NCBI GenBank assembly: GCA_030704615.1
Contig: CM060731.1
Span: 19,718,001-19,782,000 of the forward strand
Origin: Takakia lepidozioides
Taxonomy: Eukaryota; Streptophyta; Takakiopsida; Takakiales; Takakiaceae
Length of the DNA stretch: 64,000 nt
Direction of reading: 5' to 3'
The notes under the pieces are model-generated. The model saw only the letters and a list, made by a program, of their open reading frames with translations. It had not been told where the DNA came from and did no database searches. Each line of letters starts with the position of its first letter. Position 1 is the first letter of the stretch. The position numbers and the translations under genes were made by a program. Below, in pieces: positions 1 through 11,335 of this stretch.

Positions 1-844
1 CAGTGCCAATTTCAGTAGGTCCACAAAGACTTGGTACATTTGCCATACCTTGGACGTCGTGACCTTGGCCTTGGGGTGGTGCCGGTACATTTGATCTTGA
101 AAAAGATCCAAATCTGGGTGGATATGCAAAACGTTCACCTTCCTGTCGAATATGCCCTACAAATGCACTTACTCGACGTGGGATTTGTGGCAAGTTTTGT
201 ACTAAAGAATCCTCATTGTTTTGTGATGCACAACCAGGGTCAATATCCTGCAAGTGGTGCGTCCAGTCTTCATCTTGTTTGGACATTTCTATATCGTGCA
301 CGCATTTGTGAACCTGCCAAAAAAGTAAGAATTGAGATCCATTGAGATCTGTTGTATTCCAAAGAAACTAAGTCAAAATTAGACTTCCACCCTTTTTATT
401 TTGCCAACTTAACCTTAGGTGAGATTTCAACCCACAATGAAGATTTGTGTTTGCTGGTCTTGCATCGAGGAGATATGACAGAGCGGCATATTGTTGGCGA
501 GACAGATGCAATTGTAAGTCCATTGCTATGCGAACTTCAGGAATTGACAAGGTCTTGTTTTGATTATGTTCTGGATGTAATGTTTGGGACTGAGCTTCGG
601 GGAATCCTTGCACTTCCTCTCTTTTCTCCCGGTCTGGTTTTCCTTCTTGTACTATTTTATCTTCATCTCTGCAGTTTTCTATACCTTTATCTTCTATGTA
701 TTGGCATTTGATTGAAATTGTAGACCAGCAAGCCAAGAGAGCAAGGATGGGCTCTCTCCTTTCTAATCAGCATGTGTTTGGCAGAAATTACGACATCTTT
801 TTGACCCGGCATATTCAAAGATTAAGCTACCATCGAAACCTATC
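1..844. other. Unassigned flank, no recognisable gene
   Basis: Open frames of about 100-120 codons occur on both strands (for example 31-345 plus and 368-736 minus). None shows a domain, a family motif or a convincing splice structure that I can name. It may be intergenic DNA or old transposon sequence. Confidence 0.4.
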
Positions 845-846
845 CT

Positions 847-1310
847 TACTTCCAGCGTGAATCATTGGTGAATTTCTACCAGAAGCATGGGATACCTGTC
901 AATGCCCACACGCCATTGGGTGGTGGGGTTGATAACACGGAATTTGTTGGGCACCGTTTCGTGTCTTGATGACGCTGTTCTTCAGGTTTGCATCTTCCCT
1001 AAGTGCTCCCTTATGAATTATTGACTTCAGTTGTGATTCACTACTCTATGTAAGGCGTGATCTCTCGCTTCCCTCTCTCTCTCACACACTATAAACACAC
1101 TAGAAAGTACAACAAGACACCGGCACAATTGCGATGCACTGGGGCATTGAGCACAAGACAATTGTCATTCCTAAGTCAGACAAGATGGAGAGATTGAAGT
1201 AGAACCTTGATGTCTTTGACTTTGAGTTGACCGATGATGATATCAAGCCCTTGACAAAAGCCTGCGCACCAACGACCCTGAGAAATTTTTGTGTATCAAT
1301 CTCTTCTGAG
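847..1310 (+). pseudogene. Aldo-keto reductase, C-terminal exons (pseudogene fragment)
   Basis: Two exon-like blocks resemble the second half of plant NADPH-dependent aldo-keto reductases. The first (about 854-985) reads QRESLVNFYQKHGIPVNAHT, then TPLGGG, then after a frame change SCLDDAVLQ, ending at a CAG|GTTTGC donor. The second (about 1117-1310) reads MHWGIEHKTIVIPKS and DVFDFELTDDDIK; IVIPKS is the family's coenzyme-binding signature. An in-frame TAG at 1200-1202 and the frame change near 955 show it is broken. No N-terminal barrel half lies upstream; the matching N-terminal type of fragment lies at 28.1 kb on the same strand. Family assignment is by pattern recognition. Confidence 0.72.
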
Positions 1311-1445
1311 GATGAGTTTGACTGGTGGGTGTTGCTTACAATCTAAATATGTTAGCATGTTTCATCTGCACCTTGAGACACTAACCAATTTCATACTGCC
1401 AAGCCCTTATAGTGCCAATATATGGCTATGTACATATACCAAACA

Positions 1446-1550
1446 TGATACCACTGTAAGAGTATCAACGTCTAAGAGTTGATATATTAAACTCTGTATC
1501 GAACACACAACCCAATTGCAACATGATACCTTTGTAAGGGTATCGAAACA
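1446..1550. repeat. Two copies of a GATACC...GTATC motif
   Basis: The motif GATACCACTGTAAGAGTATC (1446) recurs as GATACCTTTGTAAGGGTATC (1525). Each copy is partly self-complementary at its ends (GATAC/GTATC). Related ATACCTYTGTA motifs recur at 4.15-4.27 kb and in the 9.2-9.4 kb tandem repeat. Confidence 0.5.
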
Positions 1551-2854
1551 AGATTATTGGAGATAATTCTCGAAATGAACATGTCTTTTGTTTTCTCTGG
1601 GGTTGTGTCATGGGGGCCAGATACTAGTGCCAGGGGAGTACATGATGATGCAGGGGAAGCCATTCATCAATTGTGAGGTTTGAAATTGTCTGTTTCTTTC
1701 AGAGCTAGCCATATTTCTTTTGCCAGTGAATCAGAGGAAGCTGAAGCACTTCTGAGTAAGCCATCTGTCTCCCAAAGGGTCCCCCAAAAAATGAGATGGA
1801 GCTAGCCCTGGCATGCACATCAAACCCATTTAGCTCACAAGCAGTTTAAGGAGGTTTGCATAAACATTTGGCCAAGATTTGAGGGCTTTGCCTCATTCCA
1901 ACAACAGTATTTACCAAAGCACATAACGTGCTTGTAATAACACTCGGGCTGCATGTGGGGTTCATGGGATGCTGAATGGAAGTTGAGGAATTTGAAAGGC
2001 TGGAGTGGGAATCGAGAGCATGAATGCTGAGTTCTGCAATAGTGATGAGATTATGGTTGTAGTGCAACGTTGTAGTGGGTTTGTTATTGGCAGCCCAACA
2101 CTTACAAGCCACATGCCCACTCCTATGAAGGTGTGACTGGTGATCTAGTGACCAGTCACTTAGTCAAACCAGCGATACGCAGGCAGTGGGTAGAGTGGTG
2201 GATGAGCAGCACATGGAAGATCAATGTCAAGTCCATATCAGCCCCTATGCCAAGTTATATTGCTTCCCCTTGTGCTCAATACCTCTACATTCTTTTGTAC
2301 TGGAACTGCAGATTGATTGAAAAACACATGGACAATGGTCTGCACAGGAAGATCACTACCAAGTCCATATTAGCCCATACGCAAGTGACCACTTGTAGCA
2401 GACCTCTAACCTGCTTCATGACTGGTGATTCCGTTGTTCCTCAGATGTGGGAATCATGCAGAACATAATTCATCAACTAAGTTCTTTAAATCTTCCTCTT
2501 TGTTGCGGGATACTCAGATTGCAAACAACACGAACAAAATGAAAACACGGGGCTATGAAAAGAAGGAAGCAGATCGGATGGTCGTCCAGGACCATATTCA
2601 AATTCCAAAAGCTGCAAGAAATGGAAAACAACAAAATGCAGGTCAACTTCTCATGTATCCAGGCATTGCCGTGGACTCACTCACTCAATCACTGAGATTT
2701 AAATTAACTTAAGTCTGCAATATGACTGGTTACTCAGAATTTGGTTCTCAGTGTGAGTAAAATTGATTAAATTGATGCCCCTAAACCGAAACTCCATGTC
2801 AAATAGATATAAGAGCTGGTTGAAGGCACTGTGTACTGGAGAAAAACCAACCAC
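1551..2854. other. Intergenic stretch with a degenerate direct repeat
   Basis: No gene is recognised. Around 2215-2400 a segment of about 45 bases recurs in altered form: GAAGATCAATGTCAAGTCC near 2216 and GAAGATCACTACCAAGTCC near 2348. The two copies are about 132 bases apart. Confidence 0.35.
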
Positions 2855-2971
2855 ATAGTCACAAAGGTCTAGATCGGCCACATCCTGAAGCATCGACTGC
2901 CTGTTTCGCAGCTGTTGAATGGCTTCTAGTGGGTTTGGCACAATCACGTCTGGATACTTCTGCTTAAAATC
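2855..2971 (-). pseudogene. Orphan exon resembling inositol-tetrakisphosphate 1-kinase
   Basis: A 117-nt block (39 codons) lies between a clean acceptor (TTTGTAG|GATTTTAAG) and a GT donor (GACTAT|GTGGTT) on the minus strand. It reads FKQKYPDVIVPNPLEAIQQL, then RNRQSMLQDVADLDL. That pattern (Y-P-x-V-x-V-x-x-P-x-x-A-I-Q-x-L-x-N-R-Q-S-M-L-Q-x-V-A-D-L) is characteristic of plant inositol 1,3,4-trisphosphate 5/6-kinase (ITPK) just before its ATP-grasp core. I found no ATP-grasp residues or other ITPK exons within several kilobases on either side, so it is most likely a captured or relict exon. The family call is strong; its status as a lone fragment is inferred. Confidence 0.7.
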
Positions 2972-3435
2972 CTACAAATGCACAAGCACCAGATCAGCAA
3001 CATGGCCAAAGAGTAAGTGAATTGGACTCCCAATGTACCCATTTACATGCTTAATCCTAAAGCAGTCACTTTATCCACAGCCTCAAAATATGTACATAGC
3101 CTCGGCCTACAACTTTTATGTTGTATGCACCCATTTAGGAAAGGTTCCTGGGAGCTATACTTGAGGCTAGGAAAACCACCCGGCGCCTACACAGCCTGCA
3201 AACCACATTCCTCTAGGTAGGACAATAGCGACATAGCCTCCCTACAATGGAGTAGTGTAGTCCGTATCTTTGTACCATTATTTGGGCACTTTTCTTAGGC
3301 AACTAGAATGTCAAAAAGAGAGTAAGAAGAAACACACAAACAAGTCTCAGAATTTTCTCCATACTTACAAGGTGAAGGTAGCCAAAAAAGAGGCCCTGAT
3401 TCGATTTGTTCTACATTCCTTCCTCTTCATCATCA

Positions 3436-3472
3436 TCATGCTCCTCCTCCTCCTCCTCCTCCTCCTCATCTG
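3436..3472. repeat. (CTC)n microsatellite
   Basis: A run of CTC triplets followed by imperfect TCATC/TCTTC triplets up to about 3550. On the minus strand it encodes the poly-Glu/Asp tail of the locus at 3411-5066. Confidence 0.8.
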
Positions 3473-4139
3473 CATCGTCGTCATCTGTTTCTTCCTCCTC
3501 TCCCTCATCTCCTCCATCGTTGTTTGTCCCTTCTTCATCCTCCGTGTTTGCATTGTCGTCATTGTCTAGTTTCTTGTCTACACAACATGGAAACAAAGTA
3601 CACATCTTAGAGTCCAATTGGCATGTTGAATAGAAACATAGCATGAAATATTTGACAAGTGAACACTCACACTTTTCACTTTTCTTGTAGCGCTCGGTCG
3701 CTAAAGCACACGCTTTGGCACGAAGGGGATCCACGAATCTCCACTTCTCCATCTCTGCATTGACGTACGTCTTGACAAACTCTGCCTTTGTCAATGTGAA
3801 CACCAACGATCTACAAAATATTTAGTCACAAGGGTTAGTTTGAAATCGCACTGATTGGTGAACACATGTACGATACAAACAAGAAGTATGCAAAGGCAGA
3901 ATAATACCTTTGTTTGCAGCTTTCTTCCTCATGGTAGGTTAGCAAGCTGTTGGCCACCTCTTTTCGCAACTTGCGACGAGGCATCTTCCAGTAATCCTTG
4001 CCATCCCTATAGATTCTTTTCATCCGTGCCAAGTCTTGCTTTGTAGTGCACCCCCTCTTGTGCAAACGAACCACCTAAATAACATAGATAGTGGATGTGT
4101 GAAATTAGGCATACCAGGGTTTTAGAAATGGAGATTCAC

Positions 4140-4290
4140 CTACATGATGATACCTTTGTAAAGATATTTGTCTCTAGGCATCTATTATACTTCTGTGTTT
4201 TAGCACTACACCTATCCTGCACATAATGCACATACCTCTGTACAGAAAAGACACCTTTTAATACCTCTGTGGAAGTAAAGACGTTGCATA
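4140..4290. repeat. Scattered ATACCTYTGTA motifs
   Basis: GATACCTTTGTAAAGATAT (about 4150), ATACCTCTGTACAG (about 4231) and ATACCTCTGTGGAAG (about 4261) resemble the core of the 100-bp tandem repeat at 9171-9430 and the pair at 1446-1550. Confidence 0.4.
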
Positions 4291-5182
4291 CAATCCAAGC
4301 AATAAAAGAATGAAAATGTACTTGAAACTAGGAATCCCCTAGGAGTCCCAAGAGTTGTAAATAAGCATGAACTTACTTCCTTGCCCTCCTAGCACTCCTT
4401 GCCCTCCTCCTGTACGCGCCGGCTCTGTCGAGGTAACAGGAGTTGGTACGACGTCACTGTTTGCTACAACAGACACAACGGGTGATGAAGGGGCTTCATG
4501 ACGTCTTGACTTCACTTTGATACGCTTCCCTGTTATGTTGGATCTTCCCATGTTTAGATACCTTCCTGTCTCCTGGAAAAAACAATGTTGTTTGAAAAGC
4601 TCGGTGCTCCGAGCTCGTAGCACTGGACCCCTATTCCTATCTTCACAAAAAGACAATGTTGTTATAGGGCAGAGAACACACCCTGAAGTTGTCTACTGCT
4701 GCCTGCAAGCTCTTGAGATGTGGCTCTTTTTTTAGCAGATTGGCCAGCAACCTAATATTGCGGAGACAATAAACGCTCAACAGGACCATCAACCTAAACT
4801 TAATTCCAAGCATTACAGACGAGCCATGACACAAACACTAACCCCTTCACTCCAATTGTTCTTCATGTATTTTGCTCACAGACTAGTTTACCAGTTAGGG
4901 CCTTCTTGCTCACATCTTCAAAGAATACAAGCACTGCAAACACATGTTGCTGGCTAGCAAGGTTCAAGTCACACCCTTCCAATGGAAATGACAGCAGAAA
5001 CAAAATGAAGCCAACCAACTCCCTAAACTCATTTCCTAACATTGTTAACCATGCTGAGCACCACATCTGAAATAAGCATGTCTCAGATTGATTTAGATAT
5101 GTACCTTGTCACGAGTGGTGCATGTAGCTTCCCTGTACCCACAGTAAACCCTGACTATTGTTACAATTTGCACAAAAGCTTG

Positions 5183-5626
5183 TCAAGTAACTTTCACACC
5201 TACTCTTATCCTTGAGGTCATCCAACATGTCCTCCCCATGTCACAGACTGGAAACAAGTTCAGGGAAGTTTTCTGCCTAACTTCATTTTCATCAGACAAT
5301 CTCATGGCAACAGACATGGCTGAGGACACTAGAGCCTCTAAGTCAGACTTATCCAGCAGGGTCAAGCCTTGCGGATACAGGTCCAAGTCCTTGAGGATCT
5401 CTTGTACTCTCTTCTGCCAGGACTTAGCCTGTTTGACAGGGCGGTCGTGTTTCCAAGATATAGAGTCGATTAATTTAGGATATCTGGTGTTGGGCATATG
5501 TTGCAGCTGACCCCACCATCTGACCTTGAATTCATGTTGTCGGGAGCTGAAGGACGGAATGCCAAACTCACCCCGAACAGCCACATTGGCTGTTTTGGAG
5601 CATGCTGACATACACTCCTTAACCAC
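5183..5626 (-). pseudogene. LINE ORF2 C-terminal region
   Basis: This block reads VRWWGQLQHMPNTRYPK, then LLDKSDLEALVSSAMSVAMR and NLFPVCDMG. The last part is nearly identical to the plus-strand LINE fragment that begins at 53744, placing both in one family. It is out of frame with the RT block (change near 5620), and it stops matching before the Cys/His motif present in the other copy. Confidence 0.8.
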
Positions 5627-7663
5627 CCCCCACTTGAATGGATTCTAGAGACTTAGCCTGGTTGGAGTTATCAACCCATATAGCAGATCCGTACTCCAAG
5701 GCAGGTCTAATAACGCGACAAAGCATGGTTTTCTTAACCTCAGAGTTGACCCCTCTGCAGTGGAAAAATTTAGTGAGCCCCAGTGCTTTGCCCTTGCCAG
5801 TTTGAACAACTTTCCGGATATGTGCATCCCAATTACAATTGGAGGAGAACTCAACGCCCAGGTAAGTATAGGAAGGGAGGACCGGGATCTCTTGGCTACC
5901 CCACTGCCACTTAAGATCACTTCCTCCCTCTCCTCTGTCGTTGAATGCTACCACTGCACATTTGCTGACATTAGCCTCTAGCCCCCAAAGATCAAAGTAT
6001 GTCTTCGCGCAATCAATCAACTCCTGGAGATTGGTTGGAGTCTCCCCTATGCCTGCGAAGTCACCCGCAAACATAAGGGCTGGTATGGTGGTATCACCCA
6101 CCCTTAATCCAAATCCCTCACTTTCCACATCCTCGAGGAGTTGATTGATGAAAACATTGAAGAGCAGAGGGGAGAGAGTACATCCTTGAGCTACACCTTG
6201 GTCTAAGTCAAAGAAGTTGGACTTCTGTCCGTTAACAATGACACAGCTTTTGGTGTGAGCATACAAGTTGTGGACAAGTCTCCACATCTTTCCCTTGATC
6301 CCACAAGACCAGAGGTGGAACCATAGGCCATCTCTCCACACCGTGTCATAAGCCTTTTTGACATCCAGGAAAAAGACATAAGTGGGTTTCCCTTCTTTTT
6401 CCTTCCCTGGATAATCTGGCTTAGAGTGAAGATATGATCCAGACAGCCCCTGTTTCGCCGAAAGCCAGCTTGGCCTTCGTGGAAACAACCTCTAGACTCC
6501 AGATCAACCTCGAGACGAGTACTTATAAATAAGCAGAATGTCTTGCCAACAACATTGAGGAGCGTGATGCCACGGTAGTTCCCCGGTTCTTCTCTGTCAC
6601 ACTTCTTGTATAGATTGACAATGACCCCCTGTCGCCAGCGAAAGGGGATCATTTCAGTCTTCCAGAGAAGGTTAAAGAGGAGAAGTAGGGCCTCTATCAT
6701 GGGATCGCCACCGTGCTTGATAAGCTCGTTGACAATACCATCTGGTCCAGGAGCTTTACCTCCATTTAAATGTTCAATTGCTTCGACAATCTCAGAAGAA
6801 CTAATGGGAGCATTATAAGCCATTGAAAAATACTCCAGTTCATCAGGGCTGTTTTGAATCATAGGAACAGTTTTTCCAACTGTGTCCCTCCATTCAGCAG
6901 AAGACCCCTCACTGTTATACCTAGAAGTTCTGCCAAGGATACTGTAGTGAGTTTCAAAGGTTTTGACAATGTCAACCGATGAAGTCACCATTGCACCTTT
7001 AGTAGTCTTCAGCGCTTGTACTTGCTGACCGTTTTTCGGTTTGTACAAACGTTGAAGGGCCAAGCATAATTTCTTGTCATTACCACCATGGTGGTTTGAG
7101 TTTATTTCACTGTATAACTTGTCCCAGTATAATTTTTTCTGAGACCTAACAAGCTGATTGATATCTTTACGGAGCTGGTAGTACCTCGCCCACAATTCTC
7201 TATTGGTTTCCAAATTGCAGCACTGTTTATAGAGGGCTTGTCTCTCAGCTATCTTGAGTTTAATCTCATTAGTCCACCAATTAACTGCTCTACCGCAGAC
7301 AATTAGTTTCCTCCCAATGATCTTGTCAGCCACGGAGGAAACGAAACTCTCCCAAGAGTCCACTGATCTTTCGACTTCATTTATTGCGTTAACAGAGCGT
7401 GACTGAAGTTCTTGGAGCGATTGGACAAAATGAGGGAGAGCCTCTTGCAAGGCCTGGACGTACTCAGCCTTGACCTCCTCATTGTGGAATTTTTCTATGC
7501 GCCACTTCCGAATCGAACGTTTCACAGATCTCTTGGTGGTGGGAAAACACCTTTTGATGTCAGTCCAAACCAGCAAGTGGTCAGAGGTACCAATATCAGT
7601 TCTGTCGATCAACACATCGGCACACTGGGGGAACAAAATTTTGTCCATTATGATATAGTCCAC
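5619..7663 (-). pseudogene. LINE reverse transcriptase, frameshifted, with an altered catalytic box
   Basis: The RT fingers and palm are clear: GGKAPGPDGIVNELIK, then NYRGITLLNVVGK, then GQAGFRRNRGCLDH, then after a frameshift near 6400 FFLDVKKAYDTVWRDGLW and GVAQGCTLSPLLFNVFIN. The expected F/Y-A-D-D catalytic box reads MFAGDFAG (about 6055-6078), so the first catalytic Asp of the pair is replaced by Gly through a GAT-to-GGT type change. Together with the frameshift this makes the enzyme dead. The thumb region continues through LPSYTYLGVEFS to about 5619. Confidence 0.9.
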
Positions 7664-8416
7664 AATGGAACGTTCCCAGTTTGGGGTTTCTCACGAGTCC
7701 ACTGCACTTGGTCACCTCTTGTCCTGTTATTCAAGGTCAAAAGCTGAAGCTCTTCTAGACAGTTAATTAACCGTCTGCCATTAGAATTCAGCTCGTCCTC
7801 ACCAAAAGGTCCAATGATATCGTCCTGATGGATCCCTTTGCCCACCCAGGCATTGAAGTCCCCCAATAGTACCACCTGACCTTTGGCAAGGAACGAAGCA
7901 CAGTCCAGCTTCAAAACTTGTGAGGCTTTGTCTGCGTCAGCACACAGGGTCCCCTCTGTGGGCATGTAAACACAACGGACAAAGAGGTCCAGCAGAGTAC
8001 TCATGCCGCCCTTCAAATTCAGTTTTAGCCAGATACTATGCTCGTACCTCAAACCCTTGTTGATAATTTCACAATTGTCAAACAAGAAATCACGGACGAA
8101 CTTATTTGAGATTGAATTGATGCGGGACTCTATTAGAAGCACTTTTGGTCATTGCAACCTTCAACGTACCCCTGTTATCAAGTCTCGAGATGGTACCATT
8201 AACCATGAAATCCAAGCCTAAGGTAGAGCATGTAGTTTTAAAGGACACATCGTCCATCCTGGGATTCACCCCAAAAACTACACATGAAGCCCTAGATTTG
8301 GCATAAGTAACCAATTCCCAGGGATCACCCTGAGGAGTGTTGATGTTGATAGGAGCTAAATTTTTGATTGTTTTCGCAGGCCATAAGTTTAAGCATAGGA
8401 ACCAACCCGAGCCCAA
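7648..8416 (-). pseudogene. LINE endonuclease domain remnant
   Basis: The C-terminal half of an APE-type endonuclease is recognisable: VLLGDFNAWVG contains the GDFN catalytic motif, followed by a Gly/Asn-rich segment and the LQLLTLNNRTRGDQVQW stretch typical of these enzymes. After a frame change near 7655 comes SIVDYIIMD and TDIGTSDHLLVW, containing the conserved terminal SDH. In this enzyme class GDFN and SDH contribute metal- and phosphate-contacting residues. The N-terminal part is poorly conserved and shifts frame near 8130, so no intact nuclease can be made. Confidence 0.78.
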
Positions 8417-9170
8417 GTGCCGAGTATGCTAGACAGAGCATACGACTGCCCAATTTGGGCGGAGGGGCTGCCCCCAAGCGGTAGGAGTCCGCTTGTTACC
8501 ATTCAGAGATCACACTCCAGGGAGTTGCAGGGAATGGCCCGTGTAGGCATATTCTAAAGAGGGAAAGGCCCCAAGCTTTCCAACTAAATCCAATGCACTA
8601 CCTTACCTGAAGCAAAACGCTTAAGGTCGAAACAAACAAGGACACGAGGTCAGAAGGCCGGCATTTAGTGACAGAGACATTAATGTACTCCCGTTTCAAG
8701 TCCACCCAATGTCAATAGGCTTCCTAGAGGACAGGGAGAAACACGAGAGAAAGAGAGAGAGAGAAATGAAATGAAATAGGGTCTGGTTGTTTGTTTCTCC
8801 TTTGGCACCTAAGATGATATTAGTTGTCCTCCGCATACATATCCAGCACACCAGAAAGAGAAGAAAGCTCTTTGAACTTACTTGAAGCATCTTGTATTTC
8901 CGAGGGTGCAGCATCCTTCATACTCAGGATGGACACGGTTGCCTTACCCAATGTGTCAGCTCTGCTGTTGCCTCTTCCTTGGCCTCTTCCTGTCCACCCA
9001 ACCATGACACGTACCATGAAAAACTCACTTGACATTTCTATCCCACTCTTCTTATTGAGTAAACCAGAAACAATAGACAATCATGTAGCCAAGTGCTACG
9101 CGATGAACAGCTGTAGAATCTAACAAGTGAGGACTGGGATAAAAACAGAGATAAGAATGCGTACGTTGCC

Positions 9171-9430
9171 AATCCCTCTGTAGGTATACTAAACAGGGCA
9201 ACTACCTCGTAACGATACCTCAACCTGCATATAGGCTGATTTGACCAGGTTTCTTTGTAAGTCAGGCACTATACCTCTGGTGGTATACTAAATAGGGCTA
9301 CTGTCTCATGACGATACCTCCGCATAAATATAGATTAATTTGGCCAACTTTTCTTGTAAAATGAAATACTATACCTCTGTAGATATATCAAACAGGGCTA
9401 CAACCTAATGACGATACCTCTACTAGTATA
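9171..9430. repeat. Three-copy tandem repeat, 100-bp period
   Basis: Copies begin at 9171 (AATCCCTCTGTAGGTATACT), 9271 (ATACCTCTGGTGGTATACTA) and 9371 (ATACCTCTGTAGATATATCA). Each is followed by AAAyAGGGCtAC and, about 40 bases later, ACGATACCTC. Spacing is exactly 100 bases. No coding potential is apparent. Confidence 0.85.
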
Positions 9431-9534
9431 TATGTGTAGTATATATCTCTCCTTTAGGCTACGCGACTCATGTCGTGACTTAGGCCTTACCACAAGCAAA
9501 GGATGGACGGGCAGCAGGAATAGACGGGCCAGCA

Positions 9535-9680
9535 TGTATATTCATCTTATACTCTCGTATGTATATGTGTATACGATATATATACATATAAATATAAATA
9601 TAATAATATATTATATACAAAACTGCATTAAAAATTATAGATTATAATTCAATTGAATTGCAAATTAGGGTTAGTTCAAT
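9535..9680. repeat. AT-rich simple sequence
   Basis: TATATGTGTATACGATATAT-type dinucleotide sequence is followed by AATATAA repeats and paired TTCAATTGAATT palindromes near 9648 and 9676. Confidence 0.7.
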
Positions 9681-9689
9681 TGAATTGGC

Positions 9690-11190
9690 ATCTGATCAAG
9701 TGAATTGCGCTGCATTTCACATCAAGGCCTTTTTGGAATTCCCTATTACGTGGGTGACCGCACAGGGGTAGGGGGCCGGGCTGGGGGAGACAGGAAGCCC
9801 AATCGCGGCGACTGCAGGCCACGGCAACACCGCCATGGGGGGTGAGGCGAGGGCCACGCAGGCACACCCACCCAAGGAGCATTCAACTCCCGGGGGTTTT
9901 CTATTACTTGGCCTCCCGAATGTTAGTGAATTTTCCTTGAGAGGGAGGATGGAGGCCAGCCATGGCGCGGCACACCGTGAGACCGATAATCATCCTAACT
10001 ATGTATTACTCCTAAGAAGCTAAAACTAGCAAGATTTGGGATGGTAGTGCAGTGGATTGATGAAGCTGCAACACGACAAGTTTTGGGATCAGATCAATTA
10101 TTGTAATAACACTAGGTACTAGGTGGGGCCGCAGGGCGGCGCACTGTTATTATGATCCCAGCGGATCCAGCGACCCCAGATTTCCCTCTACACCTCTCCC
10201 ACCACAAATCTACTGAAATCGAATCTGCACAACATGATAGACATTGACTTATATACTTATCCCAGTATAAACTGATATGCAGATCCTGATGGTCCGCTGT
10301 TGGATTCATCTGCTCTCAGGCTGGCAACCACATCTATGATAAATAGCACCATGTACTTGGAAATATGTAAAACATACATCCTTATTTGATTTGGCAATTA
10401 AAAATGTTTCTCATCTAATTTTAAGTGGAATCACGATGGGGACGTGTTACAAGTAGAGCCGCTGATGAATGTGGTCGGTGCTGCCAATTCAGAGGATCTT
10501 GGGAGTTTACGTGTTTGCAGCGAGTTATGGATGAGAATAACAGAAAAGTCTTTGCATTTTCTAGTACCGAGGCTAATCTTGTGTCAGACATGATATCAAC
10601 CTCCGTCGGCCTAATGCTGCTCGCTGCTACGCGCCAAAACTCTACATATGCGAGTCAGCTCAGGAATGCACGATGGCTGTGCACTCGCAGAGACTGCTCC
10701 TCCAAAGGCAGACTATTTCATAACGGTTTTGGGATGAGTTTCTCCGACGTTCAACTTTTTATTGGCTCTGAGGACGCAGGATACAACCCATATTTTTCGC
10801 TCTTTGGCCCTCCTGGCACCGGCTACCTAATAGGTACATAGAAAGCTGTGCGAACGTTGAGAATCGTGGATACACAACCTGCCACGCGCATCAACAAAAG
10901 TGTTGCATGTCGGAATCCATCCAACGAAGCTCTCCTACAAGTTAGAACGTTAGAACCCGGCCAGAAGCGAGTGTGCCCAGCAAAAGCGGAAGGGTGGTTG
11001 GATGAACGCGGGATTTGGAGTGGCCACATCAACCATTTTAAGTCGCACTGCGTGTGCAGTTCGTCTTCGGACCAGAATGTGGATAAAGTGCTGCATTAAA
11101 TGCGCTCATTCCGTGTACTGATTGCGGAGAAATATGTGGCATCTTTGATATGATGATATCCAATCAAATACTTTCCCACCCACAATCCGA
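9690..11190. other. Intergenic stretch with an unrecognised open frame
   Basis: The longest frame is 10425-10841 plus (138 codons, first codon GTG). It has scattered Cys residues and a C-terminal SLFGPPGTGYLIGT. No P-loop context or family could be recognised, and there is no clear promoter or intron. I do not call it a gene. Confidence 0.3.
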
Positions 11191-11194
11191 TTCT

Positions 11195-11335
11195 CCCTAA
11201 ATACCCGGACCCGGACCCTACCCCCAGTCCGTGTTGACAAACCCGGACCCGAACCCCGACCCGGATTTTCCAAATTTCAAAAACCCGGATCTTGGCTCCG
11301 AAAAAAACCCGCACCCGGACCCGGCGGGTTCCTTA
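11195..11335. repeat. ACCCGGACCCGG minisatellite
   Basis: Irregular repeats of ACCCGGA/ACCCGCAC units (GGGTCCGGGT on the other strand) from about 11198 to 11330, interrupted by AT-rich spacers. Confidence 0.75.

Larger units (their letters stand above)
3411..5066 (-). other. Unrecognised minus-strand locus, possibly multi-exon, acidic C-terminus
   Basis: Several open blocks line up on the minus strand. 5066-4863 contains LEGCDLNLASQQHVFAVLVF. 4656-4339 contains MGRSNITGKRIKVKSRR and then a Ser/Pro/Val-rich stretch, ending at a strong GTAAGT site. 4074-3905 is basic, with RMKRIYRDGKDYWKMPRRK, after a TTTAG|GTGG acceptor. 3806-3660 contains TKAEFVKTYVNAEMEKWRF. 3590-3411 is a very acidic tail rich in Asp and Glu, encoded by a GAG/GAT repeat. 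The basic-then-acidic layout suggests a nuclear protein or a transposon-encoded protein. I could not make all exon phases agree, so the exact structure is not asserted. No known domain is recognised. Confidence 0.35.
5183..8690 (-). mobile_element. Degenerate LINE (non-LTR retrotransposon)
   Basis: Read on the minus strand, the order is an endonuclease remnant (8416-7648), a reverse transcriptase (7663-5619) and a C-terminal region (5626-5183), as in L1-like plant LINE ORF2. Frames change near 8130, 7655 and 6400. At the 3' side the sequence matches the LINE copy at 53744-54390 up to GGACGACCTCAAGG-like sequence near 5218 and then diverges, so the last part of ORF2, including the Cys-His motif, is missing. 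No poly(A) or clear target duplication was found. The 8417-8690 part is non-coding and included only as a possible 5' region. Confidence 0.85.

Noticed and set aside
3270-3569. Plus-strand frame with a poly-Leu stretch that looks like a membrane helix
   Set aside because: The Leu run is just the CTC microsatellite read in one frame; the adjacent frames give poly-Ser, and the minus strand gives poly-Glu.
9171-9430. CRISPR-like array
   Set aside because: Repeats are 100-bp diverged tandem units without short conserved repeats and unique spacers, and the genome is a plant's.
10035-10110. A fourth SINE beginning GGGATGGTAGTGCAGTGG
   Set aside because: Only a weak box-A-like sequence is present, with no acceptable box B at the right spacing.
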